The notes under the pieces: generated by a model | The model's input: the letters and a program-made list of their open reading frames with translations, nothing else | The model's database searches: none | Told to the model about the DNA's origin: nothing | Shown here: one piece after another, positions 37,255-47,225 of the stretch | Layout of the letters: every line of letters begins with the position of its first letter | How positions within the stretch are numbered: position 1 is the first letter of the stretch | Assembly (NCBI GenBank): GCA_002709305.1 | Contig: PAQM01000006.1 | Coordinates: 186,001 to 250,000 of the forward strand | Direction: 5' to 3' | From: Crocinitomicaceae bacterium | Lineage (GTDB): Bacteria; Bacteroidota; Bacteroidia; Flavobacteriales_D; Crocinitomicaceae | Length of the DNA: 64,000 nt | Translations under genes and position numbers: made by a program

Positions 37255-38367
37255 ATGAAAAAACTATCATTGATTACACTTATGGCAATTTCCTTTATAG
37301 GATTTAATCAAATTGACATTAAAGTATCTGGAAATATTTTTAATTCTGGTGCAGATTCTATATATATCAGTAATTTTCAAGGAAAACCATATTACCTTGG
37401 AAGTAAAATAAATGACGATGGAACATTTTTGATCGAAGGAAAAATTGATCAACCAGATTATTATAAATTAAAACTAAATCATCCCAATTCAAAAAAAGAA
37501 ATTGATTTGATCATTCGAAATAATTCACAGATCGAAGTATATGGAGATGGAAATAATTTGGAAAACTTTGTAAATATTGTTAACTCAGATGAATCAAATA
37601 ATATGTATAAACATATGATAAAACTAAGAGAATTTATGAATAAAGTAGATTCTGCTAGATTGATTATCAAATCTGATACATCAAAAATTAAAGAAACAAA
37701 AAAATGGTATGATCAAGAATATTCAAAATTTAAAGCTATAACTAAGACATTTATTGCTAGAAATCGTAATTCTGCAGCTCTTTATGCAGCATATTTTTGT
37801 GTAAACCCGCAAGAAGATTTTTCTACATACGAGTCTGTTATAAAACAGTTAGAAAATAGTTTTATTGAATCTCCTACAGTAATTAAAATCTTAAAAGATT
37901 ATGAACAACAAAAAGCAAAACAAATTGCTAATGATAAATTAGCACCAGGTAAAATTGCCCCAGATTTTGAGGAACTCAAAACTGACCGTAAAACTATGAT
38001 GAAGTTATCTGATTTAAGAGGCAAAATAGTTTTATTAGATTTTTGGGCGTCTTGGTGTGGTCCTTGTAGAAGAGAAAACCCTACAGTTGTTAATTTATAT
38101 AACAAGTACAAAGACAAAGGATTTACTGTAATGAGTGTTTCACTTGATAAAGACTTAACAAAATGGCTGCAAGCAATTGAAAAAGATAATTTATCGTGGT
38201 CAAACCATGTTAGTGACTTGAAGGGATGGGCATCAAAAGCAGGAAAAGAATATGGGGTTTCTGGTATTCCATTTACAGTTTTAATTGATCGCGAAGGAAA
38301 AATTATTGCTAAAAACTTAAGAGGGGAAGAATTAAAAAATAAACTAGACCTCATATTCAATAAATAA
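37255..38367 (+). CDS. TlpA-like thiol-disulfide protein, tandem paralogue
   Basis: The 370-residue protein has a signal peptide (about 1-18) without a lipobox cysteine, a DUF4369-like domain, a linker and a thioredoxin domain with DFWASWCGPCRRENP (about residue 266). The region from KGFTVMSVSLDKDL to WSNHVSDLKG matches its upstream neighbour closely, so the two arose by local duplication. It differs by being soluble or secreted rather than lipid-anchored. The minus ORF 37899-38414 and two short ones are shadows. Confidence 0.9.
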   Translation: MKKLSLITLMAISFIGFNQIDIKVSGNIFNSGADSIYISNFQGKPYYLGSKINDDGTFLIEGKIDQPDYYKLKLNHPNSKKEIDLIIRNNSQIEVYGDGNNLENFVNIVNSDESNNMYKHMIKLREFMNKVDSARLIIKSDTSKIKETKKWYDQEYSKFKAITKTFIARNRNSAALYAAYFCVNPQEDFSTYESVIKQLENSFIESPTVIKILKDYEQQKAKQIANDKLAPGKIAPDFEELKTDRKTMMKLSDLRGKIVLLDFWASWCGPCRRENPTVVNLYNKYKDKGFTVMSVSLDKDLTKWLQAIEKDNLSWSNHVSDLKGWASKAGKEYGVSGIPFTVLIDREGKIIAKNLRGEELKNKLDLIFNK

Positions 38368-38369
38368 TA

Positions 38370-39122
38370 ATGTCTAATCAAAATAAAAAAATCTATTTTG
38401 CTTCGGATTTTCACTTAGGCGCTCCTAATTATAATTCTAGTCTCATTCGTGAGAAAAAAATTGTAGATTGGTTGAACTATATTGAATCAAGCGCAGAAGA
38501 AATATTTCTTGTTGGGGATATTTTTGACTTTTGGTTTGAATATAAGCATGTAATTCCTAAAGGTTTTGTTAGACTTCAAGGTAAAATTGCTAATCTAACA
38601 GATAAGGGAATTAAAGTACATGTTTTTACTGGAAATCATGACATGTGGATTTTTGATTACTTACCAAAAGAACTTGGTGTTCAATTATATAGAAAAAATA
38701 TTAGACGTGTTTTTTTTGGTAAATCATACTTAGTAGGACATGGTGATGGATTAGGGCCAAAAGACAAAGGATACAAATTATTAAAAAAAATTTTTAGTAA
38801 TAAGTTTTGTCAATGGTGTTTTGCTAGACTTCATCCAAATTTTGGAATATGGTTAGCAAATAAATTAAGTCAAAAAAGTCGATCAATGACAGGGAAATCT
38901 AATGAGAAATTTCTTGGCGAAGAAAATGAATGGCTTGTGAAATACTGTAAATATGAATTAGAAAAAAATCACACTGATTATTTTATATTTGGACATAGAC
39001 ACCTACCATTAGAAATTAATTTAAATAAAAATTCTAAATATATAAATCTCGGAGAGTGGATCAATTACTTCACATATGTTGAGGTAGACAATCAAAACAC
39101 AGTATTAAAGACCTGGAAATAA
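38370..39122 (+). CDS. lpxH: UDP-2,3-diacylglucosamine diphosphatase LpxH
   Basis: The 250-residue calcineurin-like phosphoesterase has the metal motifs FASDFHLGAPN, VGDIFDFWFEYKH, TGNHDMWIFD, GHGDGLGP and FGHRHLPLEI. The DFWFEY segment is typical of LpxH. It hydrolyses UDP-2,3-diacylglucosamine to lipid X. It is the last gene in the run that started with VTC and includes lpxK. It ends 16 nt from the convergent ffh. Confidence 0.93.
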   Translation: MSNQNKKIYFASDFHLGAPNYNSSLIREKKIVDWLNYIESSAEEIFLVGDIFDFWFEYKHVIPKGFVRLQGKIANLTDKGIKVHVFTGNHDMWIFDYLPKELGVQLYRKNIRRVFFGKSYLVGHGDGLGPKDKGYKLLKKIFSNKFCQWCFARLHPNFGIWLANKLSQKSRSMTGKSNEKFLGEENEWLVKYCKYELEKNHTDYFIFGHRHLPLEINLNKNSKYINLGEWINYFTYVEVDNQNTVLKTWK

Positions 39123-39138
39123 AATATAGTAAGACCCT

Positions 39139-40488
39139 TTAAATCCCTGGCATACCTCCCCCCATTCCTTTCATTTGCTTCATCATTTGGCGCATATTCG
39201 CAGGATTACTCATCATTTTCATCATTTTCTTGGTATCACCAAATTGTTTCATAAGTTTATTAACTTCCTGAATATTAGTCCCACTACCTTTAGCAATTCT
39301 ATCTTTACGAGATCCATTGATAATTTCAGGGGTTTCTCTTTCTTTTGCAGTCATAGAATAAATAATTGCTTCAATGTGCTTTATAGCATCTTCTTTAATT
39401 TCTGTGTCTTTTAAAGCCTTACCCATTCCTGGTATCATTCCCATAAGATCCTTTACGTTACCCATTTTTTTGACCTGCTGAAGCTGTCCTAAAAAATCAT
39501 TAAAATCAAATTGATTTTTCTTAATTTTCTTTTGTAATTTTCTTGCTTCTTCCTCATTAAAATGCTCCTGAGCTTTTTCTACTAGAGAGACAATGTCACC
39601 TTTTCCTAAAATTCGATCTGCCATTCTTTTTGGATAAAAAATATCCAAGGCATCCATCTTTTCACCAGTACCAATAAATTTTATAGGTTTATTGACAATT
39701 GATTTTATTGATAAAGCAGCACCACCACGAGTATCACCATCTAATTTTGTTAAAATGACACCATCAAAATTTATTCTATCGTTAAAAGCACTTGCTGTAT
39801 TTACAGCATCCTGACCCGTCATAGAATCAACAACAAATAAAGTTTCAGTAGGTTTGATTGAATCTTTAATTTCAGCTATTTCATTCATCATCTTCTCGTC
39901 TACTGCTAAACGTCCAGCAGTATCAATAATAACAACATTATGACCATTACTTTTTGCAAACTGAATAGCAGATAGCGCAATAGAAACAGGATTTTTTTCT
40001 TCTTTATTTGAGTATACAGGAATACCTAATTGATCTCCTAATACATGAATTTGGTCGATAGCAGCAGGTCGATATACATCACAAGCAACAAGTAAAGGAT
40101 TCTTACCTTTTTTATTTTTTAAAAAATTAGCTAATTTACCTGAAAATGTTGTTTTACCTGAACCCTGAAGACCAGACATTAAAACTATACCTGGATTTCC
40201 TTTCACATTAATTTCAACTTCATTACCTCCCATTAATTCGACCAACTCTTCATGACAAATTTTTATCATCAATTGTCCTGGAGAAATAGATGTCAAAACA
40301 TTTTCACCGATAGCCTTATCTTTGACTGTTTTAGTGAAATTTTTAGCTGTTTTAAAGTCAACATCAGCATCTAATAGAGCACGTCTAACTTCTTTTAAAG
40401 TCTCAGCTACATTGATTTCCGAAATTTGACCTTGTCCTTTTAAGACCTTAAAGGCTCTTTCAAACTTTTCTGTTAAATTTTCAAACAT
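39139..40488 (-). CDS. ffh: Signal recognition particle GTPase Ffh
   Basis: The 449-residue protein has the NG GTPase domain with G1 LMSGLQGSGKTTFSGKLA, DVYRPAAIDQ, IDTAGRLAVDEKM and TKLDGDTRGGAALS. A C-terminal methionine-rich M domain ends NMRQMMKQMKGMGGGMPGI. It binds signal peptides and 4.5S RNA and targets ribosomes to FtsY. Length is typical. The 4.5S RNA gene is not seen here. The plus ORF 39175-39414 is the antisense shadow. Confidence 0.97.
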   Translation of the reverse strand: MFENLTEKFERAFKVLKGQGQISEINVAETLKEVRRALLDADVDFKTAKNFTKTVKDKAIGENVLTSISPGQLMIKICHEELVELMGGNEVEINVKGNPGIVLMSGLQGSGKTTFSGKLANFLKNKKGKNPLLVACDVYRPAAIDQIHVLGDQLGIPVYSNKEEKNPVSIALSAIQFAKSNGHNVVIIDTAGRLAVDEKMMNEIAEIKDSIKPTETLFVVDSMTGQDAVNTASAFNDRINFDGVILTKLDGDTRGGAALSIKSIVNKPIKFIGTGEKMDALDIFYPKRMADRILGKGDIVSLVEKAQEHFNEEEARKLQKKIKKNQFDFNDFLGQLQQVKKMGNVKDLMGMIPGMGKALKDTEIKEDAIKHIEAIIYSMTAKERETPEIINGSRKDRIAKGSGTNIQEVNKLMKQFGDTKKMMKMMSNPANMRQMMKQMKGMGGGMPGI

Positions 40489-40507
40489 AATTTCTTAGTT
40501 ACAAACA

Positions 40508-40515
40508 CAAAAATA
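40508..40515 (-). promoter_or_regulatory. Possible -7 element for ffh
   Basis: TATTTTTG on the minus strand fits TAnnTTTG, 19 nt before the ffh ATG. A TTG at the expected -33 distance is not evident. Confidence 0.35.
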
Positions 40516-40565
40516 ACAAAAACAAACTATCTATTAGGAAGTAAAAATGAGTATATAAATAAGCT

Positions 40566-42002
40566 TTATTTAAGCTTTTTTATTTTTATATTTAAAAAAC
40601 CATAAATCACTGTAATGAATGGACTAATCAAATTAAAAAAACAATAAATCCAATATTCACCAGTAGCCACATTCAAAATTGTAGACTGAGCCGCACCACA
40701 AGTATTCCAGGGAAATAAAACAGAAGTAACTGTTCCAGAGTCTTCTAATGTTCGACTTAAATTTTCAGGTGCTAAATCTCTTTCTTTATATGTATCAGCA
40801 AACATTTTACCGGGAACTACAATGGCTAAATACTGATCTGAAGCAGTGGCATTAAAAAACACACATGTACTAGCAGTAGTTGCAATTAAAGAGCCAGTAG
40901 ATTTAGCCATAGAAACAATAGATTTAGTTATTTTTTGCAATAATCCACATGATTCCATAACACCACCAAATGCCATTGCACAAATAATCAACCAAATTGT
41001 ATTCATCATTCCTTCCATCCCTCTTGTAGTGAGGAGACTTTTCATTAAGTTACCTTCTTCCAGTATTGATGTCTCACCAAACATAGAACTAATAGAAGCC
41101 TTATATGATGCAACGATATAAGAGTTTGTTTTTCCAGCAATATCAATAATTATATCTGGTTGAAAGAATATCGCTACAATTGAACCAAGCAATGTACCAA
41201 TAAATAAAGCAGGAACAGCACTTACTTTTTTCACAATTAACAAAACAACAATTAATGGAGCAAAAAGCAATAAAGGAGAAACATAAAACTTGCTATCTAT
41301 AGTATTCATTATCTCTATAACATGAGGGAAATTAGTATTTGTATCAATTGAAAAACCTAAAATTAAAAATATGATTAAAGTCAAAATAATAGAAGGAAAA
41401 GTAGTGAGAGTCATATAACGAATATGTGAAAATAAATCTGTACCTGCCATAGCTGGAGCTAAATTAGTTGTATCAGATAATGGACTCATTTTATCACCAA
41501 AATAAGCACCTGAAATAATAGCACCAGCTACCATTGGTAAATGAAAACCTAACGCTTCTCCAACACCAATTAATGCAAGACCCACTGTAGCAATTGTACT
41601 CCATGAACTCCCGGTAGCTAAAGCAACAATAGCACTTACAACACATGCCGCAACTAAAAAAACTGATGGATTAATAATTTTCAAACCATAATAAATCATT
41701 GTGGGAACGATACCAGATATCATCCAAGTTCCAGCCAATGCTCCTATTAACAATAATATTAAAATCGCAGGTAAACTTGACTTAATACTATTAACAATAC
41801 CTTTTTGGATTTCATTCCAACTAAAACCTATACTTAAACCTATAATAACAGATACAGCTGTTGAAATAATTAATGCTATTTGATTAGATCCATAAGTTGC
41901 ATCTTCTCCATAAATATTTACATTTAAAACAAGTAAAACAATTAATATTAATATAGGTAATATTGAAATAAAAAAAGTAGGTGATTTAATTTTTGATGTC
42001 AT
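40566..42002 (-). CDS. NhaC-family Na+/H+ antiporter
   Basis: The 478-residue membrane protein has about 12 helices and the NhaC-type segments GSSWSTIATVGLALIGVGEALGF, AGAIISGAYFGDKMSPLSDTTNLAPAMAG and DLAPENLSRTLEDSGTVTSVLFPWNTCGAAQ. Members exchange sodium or another substrate for protons, or malate/lactate in MleN-type relatives. A marine or saline habitat would suit sodium extrusion, but the substrate is not provable. It lies 77 nt upstream of ffh on the same strand. Plus ORFs here are shadows. Confidence 0.9.
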   Translation of the reverse strand: MTSKIKSPTFFISILPILILIVLLVLNVNIYGEDATYGSNQIALIISTAVSVIIGLSIGFSWNEIQKGIVNSIKSSLPAILILLLIGALAGTWMISGIVPTMIYYGLKIINPSVFLVAACVVSAIVALATGSSWSTIATVGLALIGVGEALGFHLPMVAGAIISGAYFGDKMSPLSDTTNLAPAMAGTDLFSHIRYMTLTTFPSIILTLIIFLILGFSIDTNTNFPHVIEIMNTIDSKFYVSPLLLFAPLIVVLLIVKKVSAVPALFIGTLLGSIVAIFFQPDIIIDIAGKTNSYIVASYKASISSMFGETSILEEGNLMKSLLTTRGMEGMMNTIWLIICAMAFGGVMESCGLLQKITKSIVSMAKSTGSLIATTASTCVFFNATASDQYLAIVVPGKMFADTYKERDLAPENLSRTLEDSGTVTSVLFPWNTCGAAQSTILNVATGEYWIYCFFNLISPFITVIYGFLNIKIKKLK

Positions 42003-42038
42003 AAATAATTTTCAAATTTTAACAGTTAAAAATAAATA

Positions 42039-44351
42039 TTATTTACGCATTAATTTGGGTTTATACAAAACAAGTAATAAAATAGGTAAAATAGTCAAAT
42101 CAGCAATTAAAGCAACAAATAAAGTTATACAAAGTAATAAACCCAAATAAAAAGTACCTAAGAAACTCGAAAAAATTAATAAAAGAAATCCTGAACATAA
42201 TATCAAAGTAGTTAAAATCATGGCTTTACCAGTGGTAAGATAAGTTCTTTTTAGTGCATATATCTTATCTTTTCCTTTGAGAAGCTCATACTTAAATTTA
42301 CCCAAAAAATGAATAGTATCATCTACTGCAATTCCAAAAGCTATAGTAAAAATAATGGATGTACTAGTTTTTAACTCTATACCAACAAACCCCATAATAC
42401 CTGCAATAAATATAAGTGGAATTAAATTTGTAATTATACTTATCAACAAAATCATATATGATCTATAAATAAAACCTATTATTAAAGCAACAATTAAAAT
42501 AGATATACCCAATCCTTTAACTAAGCTTATGGATAAATATTTTAAATTTTTATCAACTAGATGTGACGAACCTGTCAACTTAAAATCTAAAATATCATCT
42601 AAATTATTAGCATTGATAAATTGAAATAATTCCCGATTCTTTTCAGAAATAATTTTATTCCCTAAATCAGGTATTGTTCCCATTATCCTTGCAATATTCT
42701 CTGATGAATCTATAATTGAATTAACAAAATCTCCACCATCTACAAGACGAATAGAACGTCTATATTTTCTTATTTTTCTTTGAGATTTTGGTAATAAATA
42801 ATAATCACTATTCCCAGAATGATGTGATCTATTAGCTATTTTTAATGTTTTAACTAAAGAATTTTTTATGCTAACACCATAATATTTTGTTAAATACATT
42901 TCAATACTATCCATTTTATTCAAAACTTCATTACTCCATACAGAATAAGAAGTATCCTTAATACTTACAGCTATTTCAAAAGGACGAACACCACCATAAT
43001 ATTGATCAAAAAATTGAAAATCTAACTTAATTGGTTCATTATCTTTTAAATCATCCATTAAAAAATTATTTGTATTAATTTTTGATAAGCCTATTACACT
43101 GATTAATAAAACTATTCCTGTAACAATGGAAATAATTCTTTTATTATTAATTATTTTAATAAAAAACAGAGATAAATATTTAGTCCAAAAATGATTTTCT
43201 TTTTTTTCAATAATATATTTTGGTCCTGGAAAAATATTGAATAAAATAGGTAAAATAAGAAAAGTTAAAAAAAAGGCAATTAAAACCCCTATTCCCATTA
43301 CTATACCAAAAGTTTTAATTGGTTGAATATTAACAAAATAAAGTGAAAAAAAACCAATAGAAGTAGTTATAGAAGTCAAAAACGTTGCCATACCAACTTC
43401 TTTTACTGATATTAATATTGCTTTAAAAATATTTTCTTCAACGCGTAATGCATCTAAATATCTAGACACTAAATGAATAACATCAGACATAGCTACAATA
43501 AACATAATTAACGGTAAAACTGTCAGAACAATATTAATTGATTGATCAAAAACTCCCATTCCACCTACAATCCATATAATAGAAGATAGAATAATAACTT
43601 GAGGAATTAATATTCCCCATAAAGATTTGAAAGCTATAAACAAAAATAAAATCATTAAAAAGGCACTTAAACCAATAAACAATGACATGTCAAAAGTCAT
43701 CTTATCGATATAATATTTTTGTCCAATAATTCTTCCGGCCATTCGAAAATTATGAAATGAATATTTTTTAAGAGAATTATTTAAATCAACAATCAATTTA
43801 TCACTCTCATATTTAGATATATAATCTTTGTGTTTAATGAATAAGCAAATAGATTTTGCATTTTTTGAAACTAATGAATTTATTAATTCTTCATTTTTAT
43901 ATATTCTAGCTGAATCTCGTTTAGGAGAAAAATCAGTAAAATCAATATAAGGTTTAGATACTGTAAAAAATGAAGAAACAAAAAATTCTTCTTGATTTGT
44001 TATTGAATTAACAAATGAAATGTTTTTTATTTTTTGAATTTCTTTTGTTAAAGAGTCTATTCTATTTAGAAATGGTTCATTGAATATCCCATTATTAGAT
44101 TCTACAGAAATAAGAATGAAATCATTATCTGAACTAAATTTCTCTCTGTAAGAAAGAAAAAAATCAGTTTCTTTATCATCTTTCGGGAAAAATTTTTCTA
44201 AGTCATAATCAAAGCTTACCACACTGATTTTATAACCCAAATATAAAGTAGCAACTATAAAAAGTAATAAAACAACTCTGCCATACTTTTTAAACTTTAT
44301 TTCACCCATATTTTGAAGACTTTCTTTAAAGATTTCAAAGATAATTCTCAA
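42039..44351 (-). CDS. MMPL/RND-family transporter
   Basis: The 770-residue protein has 12 predicted helices in two halves, each preceded by a large periplasmic loop. It also has the RND motif near ITFAFGIAVDDTIHFLGKFKYEL and a matching one (AMSDVIHLVSRYLDAL) in the first half. Single-gene MMPL proteins of Bacteroidota are annotated as efflux or lipid transporters. No membrane-fusion or outer-membrane factor genes are adjacent, so the protein probably works alone or moves lipids or hopanoids. Substrate unknown. It starts 36 nt upstream of nhaC. Confidence 0.9.
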   Translation of the reverse strand: MRIIFEIFKESLQNMGEIKFKKYGRVVLLLFIVATLYLGYKISVVSFDYDLEKFFPKDDKETDFFLSYREKFSSDNDFILISVESNNGIFNEPFLNRIDSLTKEIQKIKNISFVNSITNQEEFFVSSFFTVSKPYIDFTDFSPKRDSARIYKNEELINSLVSKNAKSICLFIKHKDYISKYESDKLIVDLNNSLKKYSFHNFRMAGRIIGQKYYIDKMTFDMSLFIGLSAFLMILFLFIAFKSLWGILIPQVIILSSIIWIVGGMGVFDQSINIVLTVLPLIMFIVAMSDVIHLVSRYLDALRVEENIFKAILISVKEVGMATFLTSITTSIGFFSLYFVNIQPIKTFGIVMGIGVLIAFFLTFLILPILFNIFPGPKYIIEKKENHFWTKYLSLFFIKIINNKRIISIVTGIVLLISVIGLSKINTNNFLMDDLKDNEPIKLDFQFFDQYYGGVRPFEIAVSIKDTSYSVWSNEVLNKMDSIEMYLTKYYGVSIKNSLVKTLKIANRSHHSGNSDYYLLPKSQRKIRKYRRSIRLVDGGDFVNSIIDSSENIARIMGTIPDLGNKIISEKNRELFQFINANNLDDILDFKLTGSSHLVDKNLKYLSISLVKGLGISILIVALIIGFIYRSYMILLISIITNLIPLIFIAGIMGFVGIELKTSTSIIFTIAFGIAVDDTIHFLGKFKYELLKGKDKIYALKRTYLTTGKAMILTTLILCSGFLLLIFSSFLGTFYLGLLLCITLFVALIADLTILPILLLVLYKPKLMRK

Positions 44352-44448
44352 TTAAATAATAATCAACCAAAATTTAATAGTTCTTTTAAAGTTTAATTTT
44401 ATTTTGAAAATAAAACAATTCTGACAACAAGTAAAATCTAAAAAATTG

Positions 44449-44456
44449 TAGTTTTG
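44449..44456 (+). promoter_or_regulatory. Possible -7 element for the 44485 operon
   Basis: TAGTTTTG fits TAnnTTTG, 28 nt before the start of the gene at 44485. The nearest TTG-like -33 triplet (CTG at 44421) is off-consensus and 25 nt away. Confidence 0.3.
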
Positions 44457-44484
44457 TTTAAATTATTATGCTAAAAACAAAATT

Positions 44485-45393
44485 ATGACTAACAATATTT
44501 CAACACTATTAAAAAAATATTCTGTACCAGCCCTATTTTTTATAATTGGACTAGTCGTATTTATTATAGGTATAACAAACAATCAAAGTGGAATGTTTAT
44601 GATTTCTTCCATACTACTATTCCTTGCAGGTGGGTTAAGTGTTGTTTTTAGTTCTGGAAACCTACAGAATAAAATGTTGTATGTTTTTGGTGCTCTTTCT
44701 GGTATCGCAGGAATTACAACTATAATAATTTCATATATAAGTGTTAACGACACATTAACATACGAAAAAAACTATAAAGCTTGCAAAGACTTGGCTAAAC
44801 AAAATCTACAAGATATTCGATATATTCAAAAGGAGTATAAAAATAAAACTGGAAGATATTTAAGTGATTGGGAATCTTTTGAAGATTTTATTAAAAATGG
44901 TACAGTTCCATTTGTTGAAAGTCAAGGAATTGTTCCTGACAGAAGAATAAATTCTAAGGAAAATAAATATTTATATACTGGAAATCCTCCGATTGACAAC
45001 AATATGACAGAAAATGAGGCTTACCGATTATCCAAATGGATTGAGGGTCCAAATTACATGTCAGATTTTTATAATTTCAAAAGAGACACAATTCAAGTTA
45101 GTTTAATGGAGCACAAATTTGGTGGGAAAAGCTATAAAGAAAGTAGAATTAAGGCAGGATTCCATTCATTTCATCCAGATTCCTTAAAATATATTCCTTT
45201 CACTGCAATGTCAAAAGAATGGAATCTTCAGACTGTCGATTCAATAAAAATAGGAGATAATTATTTTCCAGCAATAAAAGTATCTGGTGAAATACCATTT
45301 GCAAATGTTAAAGGTAAAAATGGAAATCGAGAAGAGATGTATTTTGGATCATTAACTACTAACGATACAGAAGGCTCTTGGGAAGTTGAATAA
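44485..45393 (+). CDS. Hypothetical membrane protein with C-terminal periplasmic domain
   Basis: The 302-residue protein has three N-terminal hydrophobic helices (about 13-32, 35-52 and 60-82) and a hydrophilic domain of about 215 residues containing VPDRRINSKENKYLYTGNPP and SFHPDSLKYIPFTAMSKEW. I do not recognise the family. It starts a run with DUF3822, rsmD and coaD, a neighbourhood common in Bacteroidota. Neither function nor topology beyond this is clear. Confidence 0.75.
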   Translation: MTNNISTLLKKYSVPALFFIIGLVVFIIGITNNQSGMFMISSILLFLAGGLSVVFSSGNLQNKMLYVFGALSGIAGITTIIISYISVNDTLTYEKNYKACKDLAKQNLQDIRYIQKEYKNKTGRYLSDWESFEDFIKNGTVPFVESQGIVPDRRINSKENKYLYTGNPPIDNNMTENEAYRLSKWIEGPNYMSDFYNFKRDTIQVSLMEHKFGGKSYKESRIKAGFHSFHPDSLKYIPFTAMSKEWNLQTVDSIKIGDNYFPAIKVSGEIPFANVKGKNGNREEMYFGSLTTNDTEGSWEVE

Positions 45394-45396
45394 ATA

Positions 45397-46161
45397 ATGA
45401 AGTCAAATCAACTCACGATACAATTATCTGAATGTAAAAGCAATTTTGTATCATTAGCAAAAGACAGTGTTATAAATGAATCTTCTGTTTCATTTCAAGA
45501 CGAACCTAACTCAAGAAAATCAGAAATATTAAAGAAACATTTTTTGCTAAACGATTATCTAAATCAAGATTTTGATGAAATAACTCTTTCATGGTCTAAT
45601 AAAAGATCTACATTAGTTCCTAATTCTATTTTTTCTGAGACAAAACCAAACGAAATATTTAATTTATGTTTTGGGGAAAAATCTACTAAATATGATATTG
45701 ACTATAATCGTATATATCAATTAAACTTAGTAAACATATATGAAATACCTAGTTGGATAAAACATTTTTTTATTATGAAATTTCCTAAAATAATAATCCA
45801 GCATGAAGGTTCTCATATTATCCGTCAAAATATATTTGAAAATATTTTAGATATAAAAGTAAATATCATAATCCATGACAAATATTTTCAATTAATTATT
45901 ATAGCAAATAATAATTTAGAATTCTATTCATCATTTGAATATCAAAATCACCAAGATATAATTTACTACCTTATGTTTACATTAAAACAAAAACAAATGA
46001 TGAGTAAAAATGGACAATTATATTTAATTGACAGCTCAAGTAATTCCCACAACAAAATAATAGAAAACTTCAAAAAGGAAATAAGAAAAATTAAAGATGT
46101 AAAATTATTAGTTAACATTCCTAATTATTATATAGCTAAATCACAAATTTTGTGCGTATAA
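45397..46161 (+). CDS. DUF3822 family protein
   Basis: The 254-residue protein resembles DUF3822, a Bacteroidota-specific family with an ASKHA-like double-beta fold. The cues are the context directly before rsmD and coaD (the usual neighbours), and the pattern LTIQLSECKSNFVSLAKDSVINE with the repeated FNLCFGEKST and FYSSFEYQNHQDIIYYLMFTLKQ segments. Its function is unknown. It overlaps rsmD by 10 nt, suggesting translational coupling. Confidence 0.8.
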   Translation: MKSNQLTIQLSECKSNFVSLAKDSVINESSVSFQDEPNSRKSEILKKHFLLNDYLNQDFDEITLSWSNKRSTLVPNSIFSETKPNEIFNLCFGEKSTKYDIDYNRIYQLNLVNIYEIPSWIKHFFIMKFPKIIIQHEGSHIIRQNIFENILDIKVNIIIHDKYFQLIIIANNNLEFYSSFEYQNHQDIIYYLMFTLKQKQMMSKNGQLYLIDSSSNSHNKIIENFKKEIRKIKDVKLLVNIPNYYIAKSQILCV

Positions 46162-46685
46162 TAAGAGGAAAATATAAAACTAGGAAATATAAGTTCCCTA
46201 AAGGCTTCCCTTCTAGACCAACAACAGATTTTGCTAAGGAAGGATTATTTAATATATTAGAACATAACTACAAAAACTCAAATCTAAATATTTTAGATTT
46301 ATGTGTTGGTACAGGAAGTATTTCAATTGAATTTTTATCTCGAGAGATAGGAAAAGTTGTAGCAGTAGATAATAACCAAAAAGTTATTAAACACTTAAAA
46401 TCAGTTATAAAAAAATTGAATTGTGAAGATGAAATTACAGTTTACAAAAGTAATTTAATTACATTCTTAGAAAATACGGAATTACAGTTCGACCTCATTT
46501 TTGCTGACCCTCCCTACTCTTTTAAAGATTATGATTCAATAATTAAATTGATATACAATCGAAACATATTAAATGAAAATGGAGTATTAATTATTGAACA
46601 TTGGAAAAACATAGAATTAGAAAATCTAAAACAATTTAAATTCTCTCGTATCTATGGAAATGTTAAATTCAGCTTTTTTGAATAA
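46152..46685 (+). CDS. rsmD: 16S rRNA (guanine(966)-N2)-methyltransferase RsmD
   Basis: The 177-residue protein starts at GTG inside the end of DUF3822, giving the normal N-terminus MRIIRGKYKTRKYKFPKGFPSRPTTDFAKEGLFN. It has SAM-binding LDLCVGTGSISIEFLSR and the catalytic DPPY in FADPPYSFKDY. RsmD methylates G966 of 16S rRNA. The non-ATG start is supported by family length and N-terminal match. The final FEYK-like tail is short but complete. Confidence 0.93.
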   Translation: MRIIRGKYKTRKYKFPKGFPSRPTTDFAKEGLFNILEHNYKNSNLNILDLCVGTGSISIEFLSREIGKVVAVDNNQKVIKHLKSVIKKLNCEDEITVYKSNLITFLENTELQFDLIFADPPYSFKDYDSIIKLIYNRNILNENGVLIIEHWKNIELENLKQFKFSRIYGNVKFSFFE

Positions 46686-46715
46686 ATTTAATATTGTAAA
46701 TATTTTTTGTTAGAA

Positions 46716-47174
46716 ATGAAAAAAATAGGCCTATTTCCCGGTTCGTTTGATCCTTTTACAAAAGGGCATGAATTAATCGTTAAAAAAAGTATAAAAATTT
46801 TTGATGAAATTATTATTGGTATAGGTATAAATAATTCTAAAGAATATCTATTTGATTTACAAAAAAGAATTAAACATATAAATTCTTTATTTGAAGATCA
46901 ATCTAATGTAAAAATATCAGAATTTAATTCATTAACTGTTAATTTTTGCAAAAAAATTGATGCCACACATATTATACGAGGACTTAGAAATTGTAATGAC
47001 TTTGAGTACGAAAAAACAATAGCACAAATGAATAAAAATATTTCTGGAATTGAAACATTGTTTTTTCTTACAGATGAAAAATATGAATCAATAAACTCAT
47101 CATTAATTCGAGAAATTTATAAACATAATGGTCCAATTGAAAAATTTGTAACTAATGCACATCATCTCGTTTAA
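46716..47174 (+). CDS. coaD: Phosphopantetheine adenylyltransferase
   Basis: The ORF track begins at a TTG (46707), but ATG at 46716 gives the standard N-terminus MKKIGLFPGSFDPFTKGHE, where the TxGH motif binds ATP. RGLRNCNDFEYEKTIAQMNK and FLTDEKYESINSSLIREIYKHNG are the other CoaD signatures. The enzyme makes dephospho-CoA from 4'-phosphopantetheine and ATP. Length (152) is right. It follows rsmD by 30 nt. Confidence 0.95.
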   Translation: MKKIGLFPGSFDPFTKGHELIVKKSIKIFDEIIIGIGINNSKEYLFDLQKRIKHINSLFEDQSNVKISEFNSLTVNFCKKIDATHIIRGLRNCNDFEYEKTIAQMNKNISGIETLFFLTDEKYESINSSLIREIYKHNGPIEKFVTNAHHLV

Positions 47175-47225
47175 TTAATAAAGAATTAAATTAGATATAT
47201 TTTAAAATAATATTTACTATTGATT

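Noticed and set aside
37899-38414. 171-residue minus-strand ORF across the TlpA and lpxH junction
   Set aside because: It is antisense to two well-supported genes and has no signal or domain.
40560-40582. AAGCTT ... AAGCTT repeat followed by T-run at the end of the NhaC gene
   Set aside because: The stem is six base pairs and overlaps the nhaC stop codon. The T-run lies on the strand opposite to that needed for terminating nhaC, so it is not a convincing terminator.
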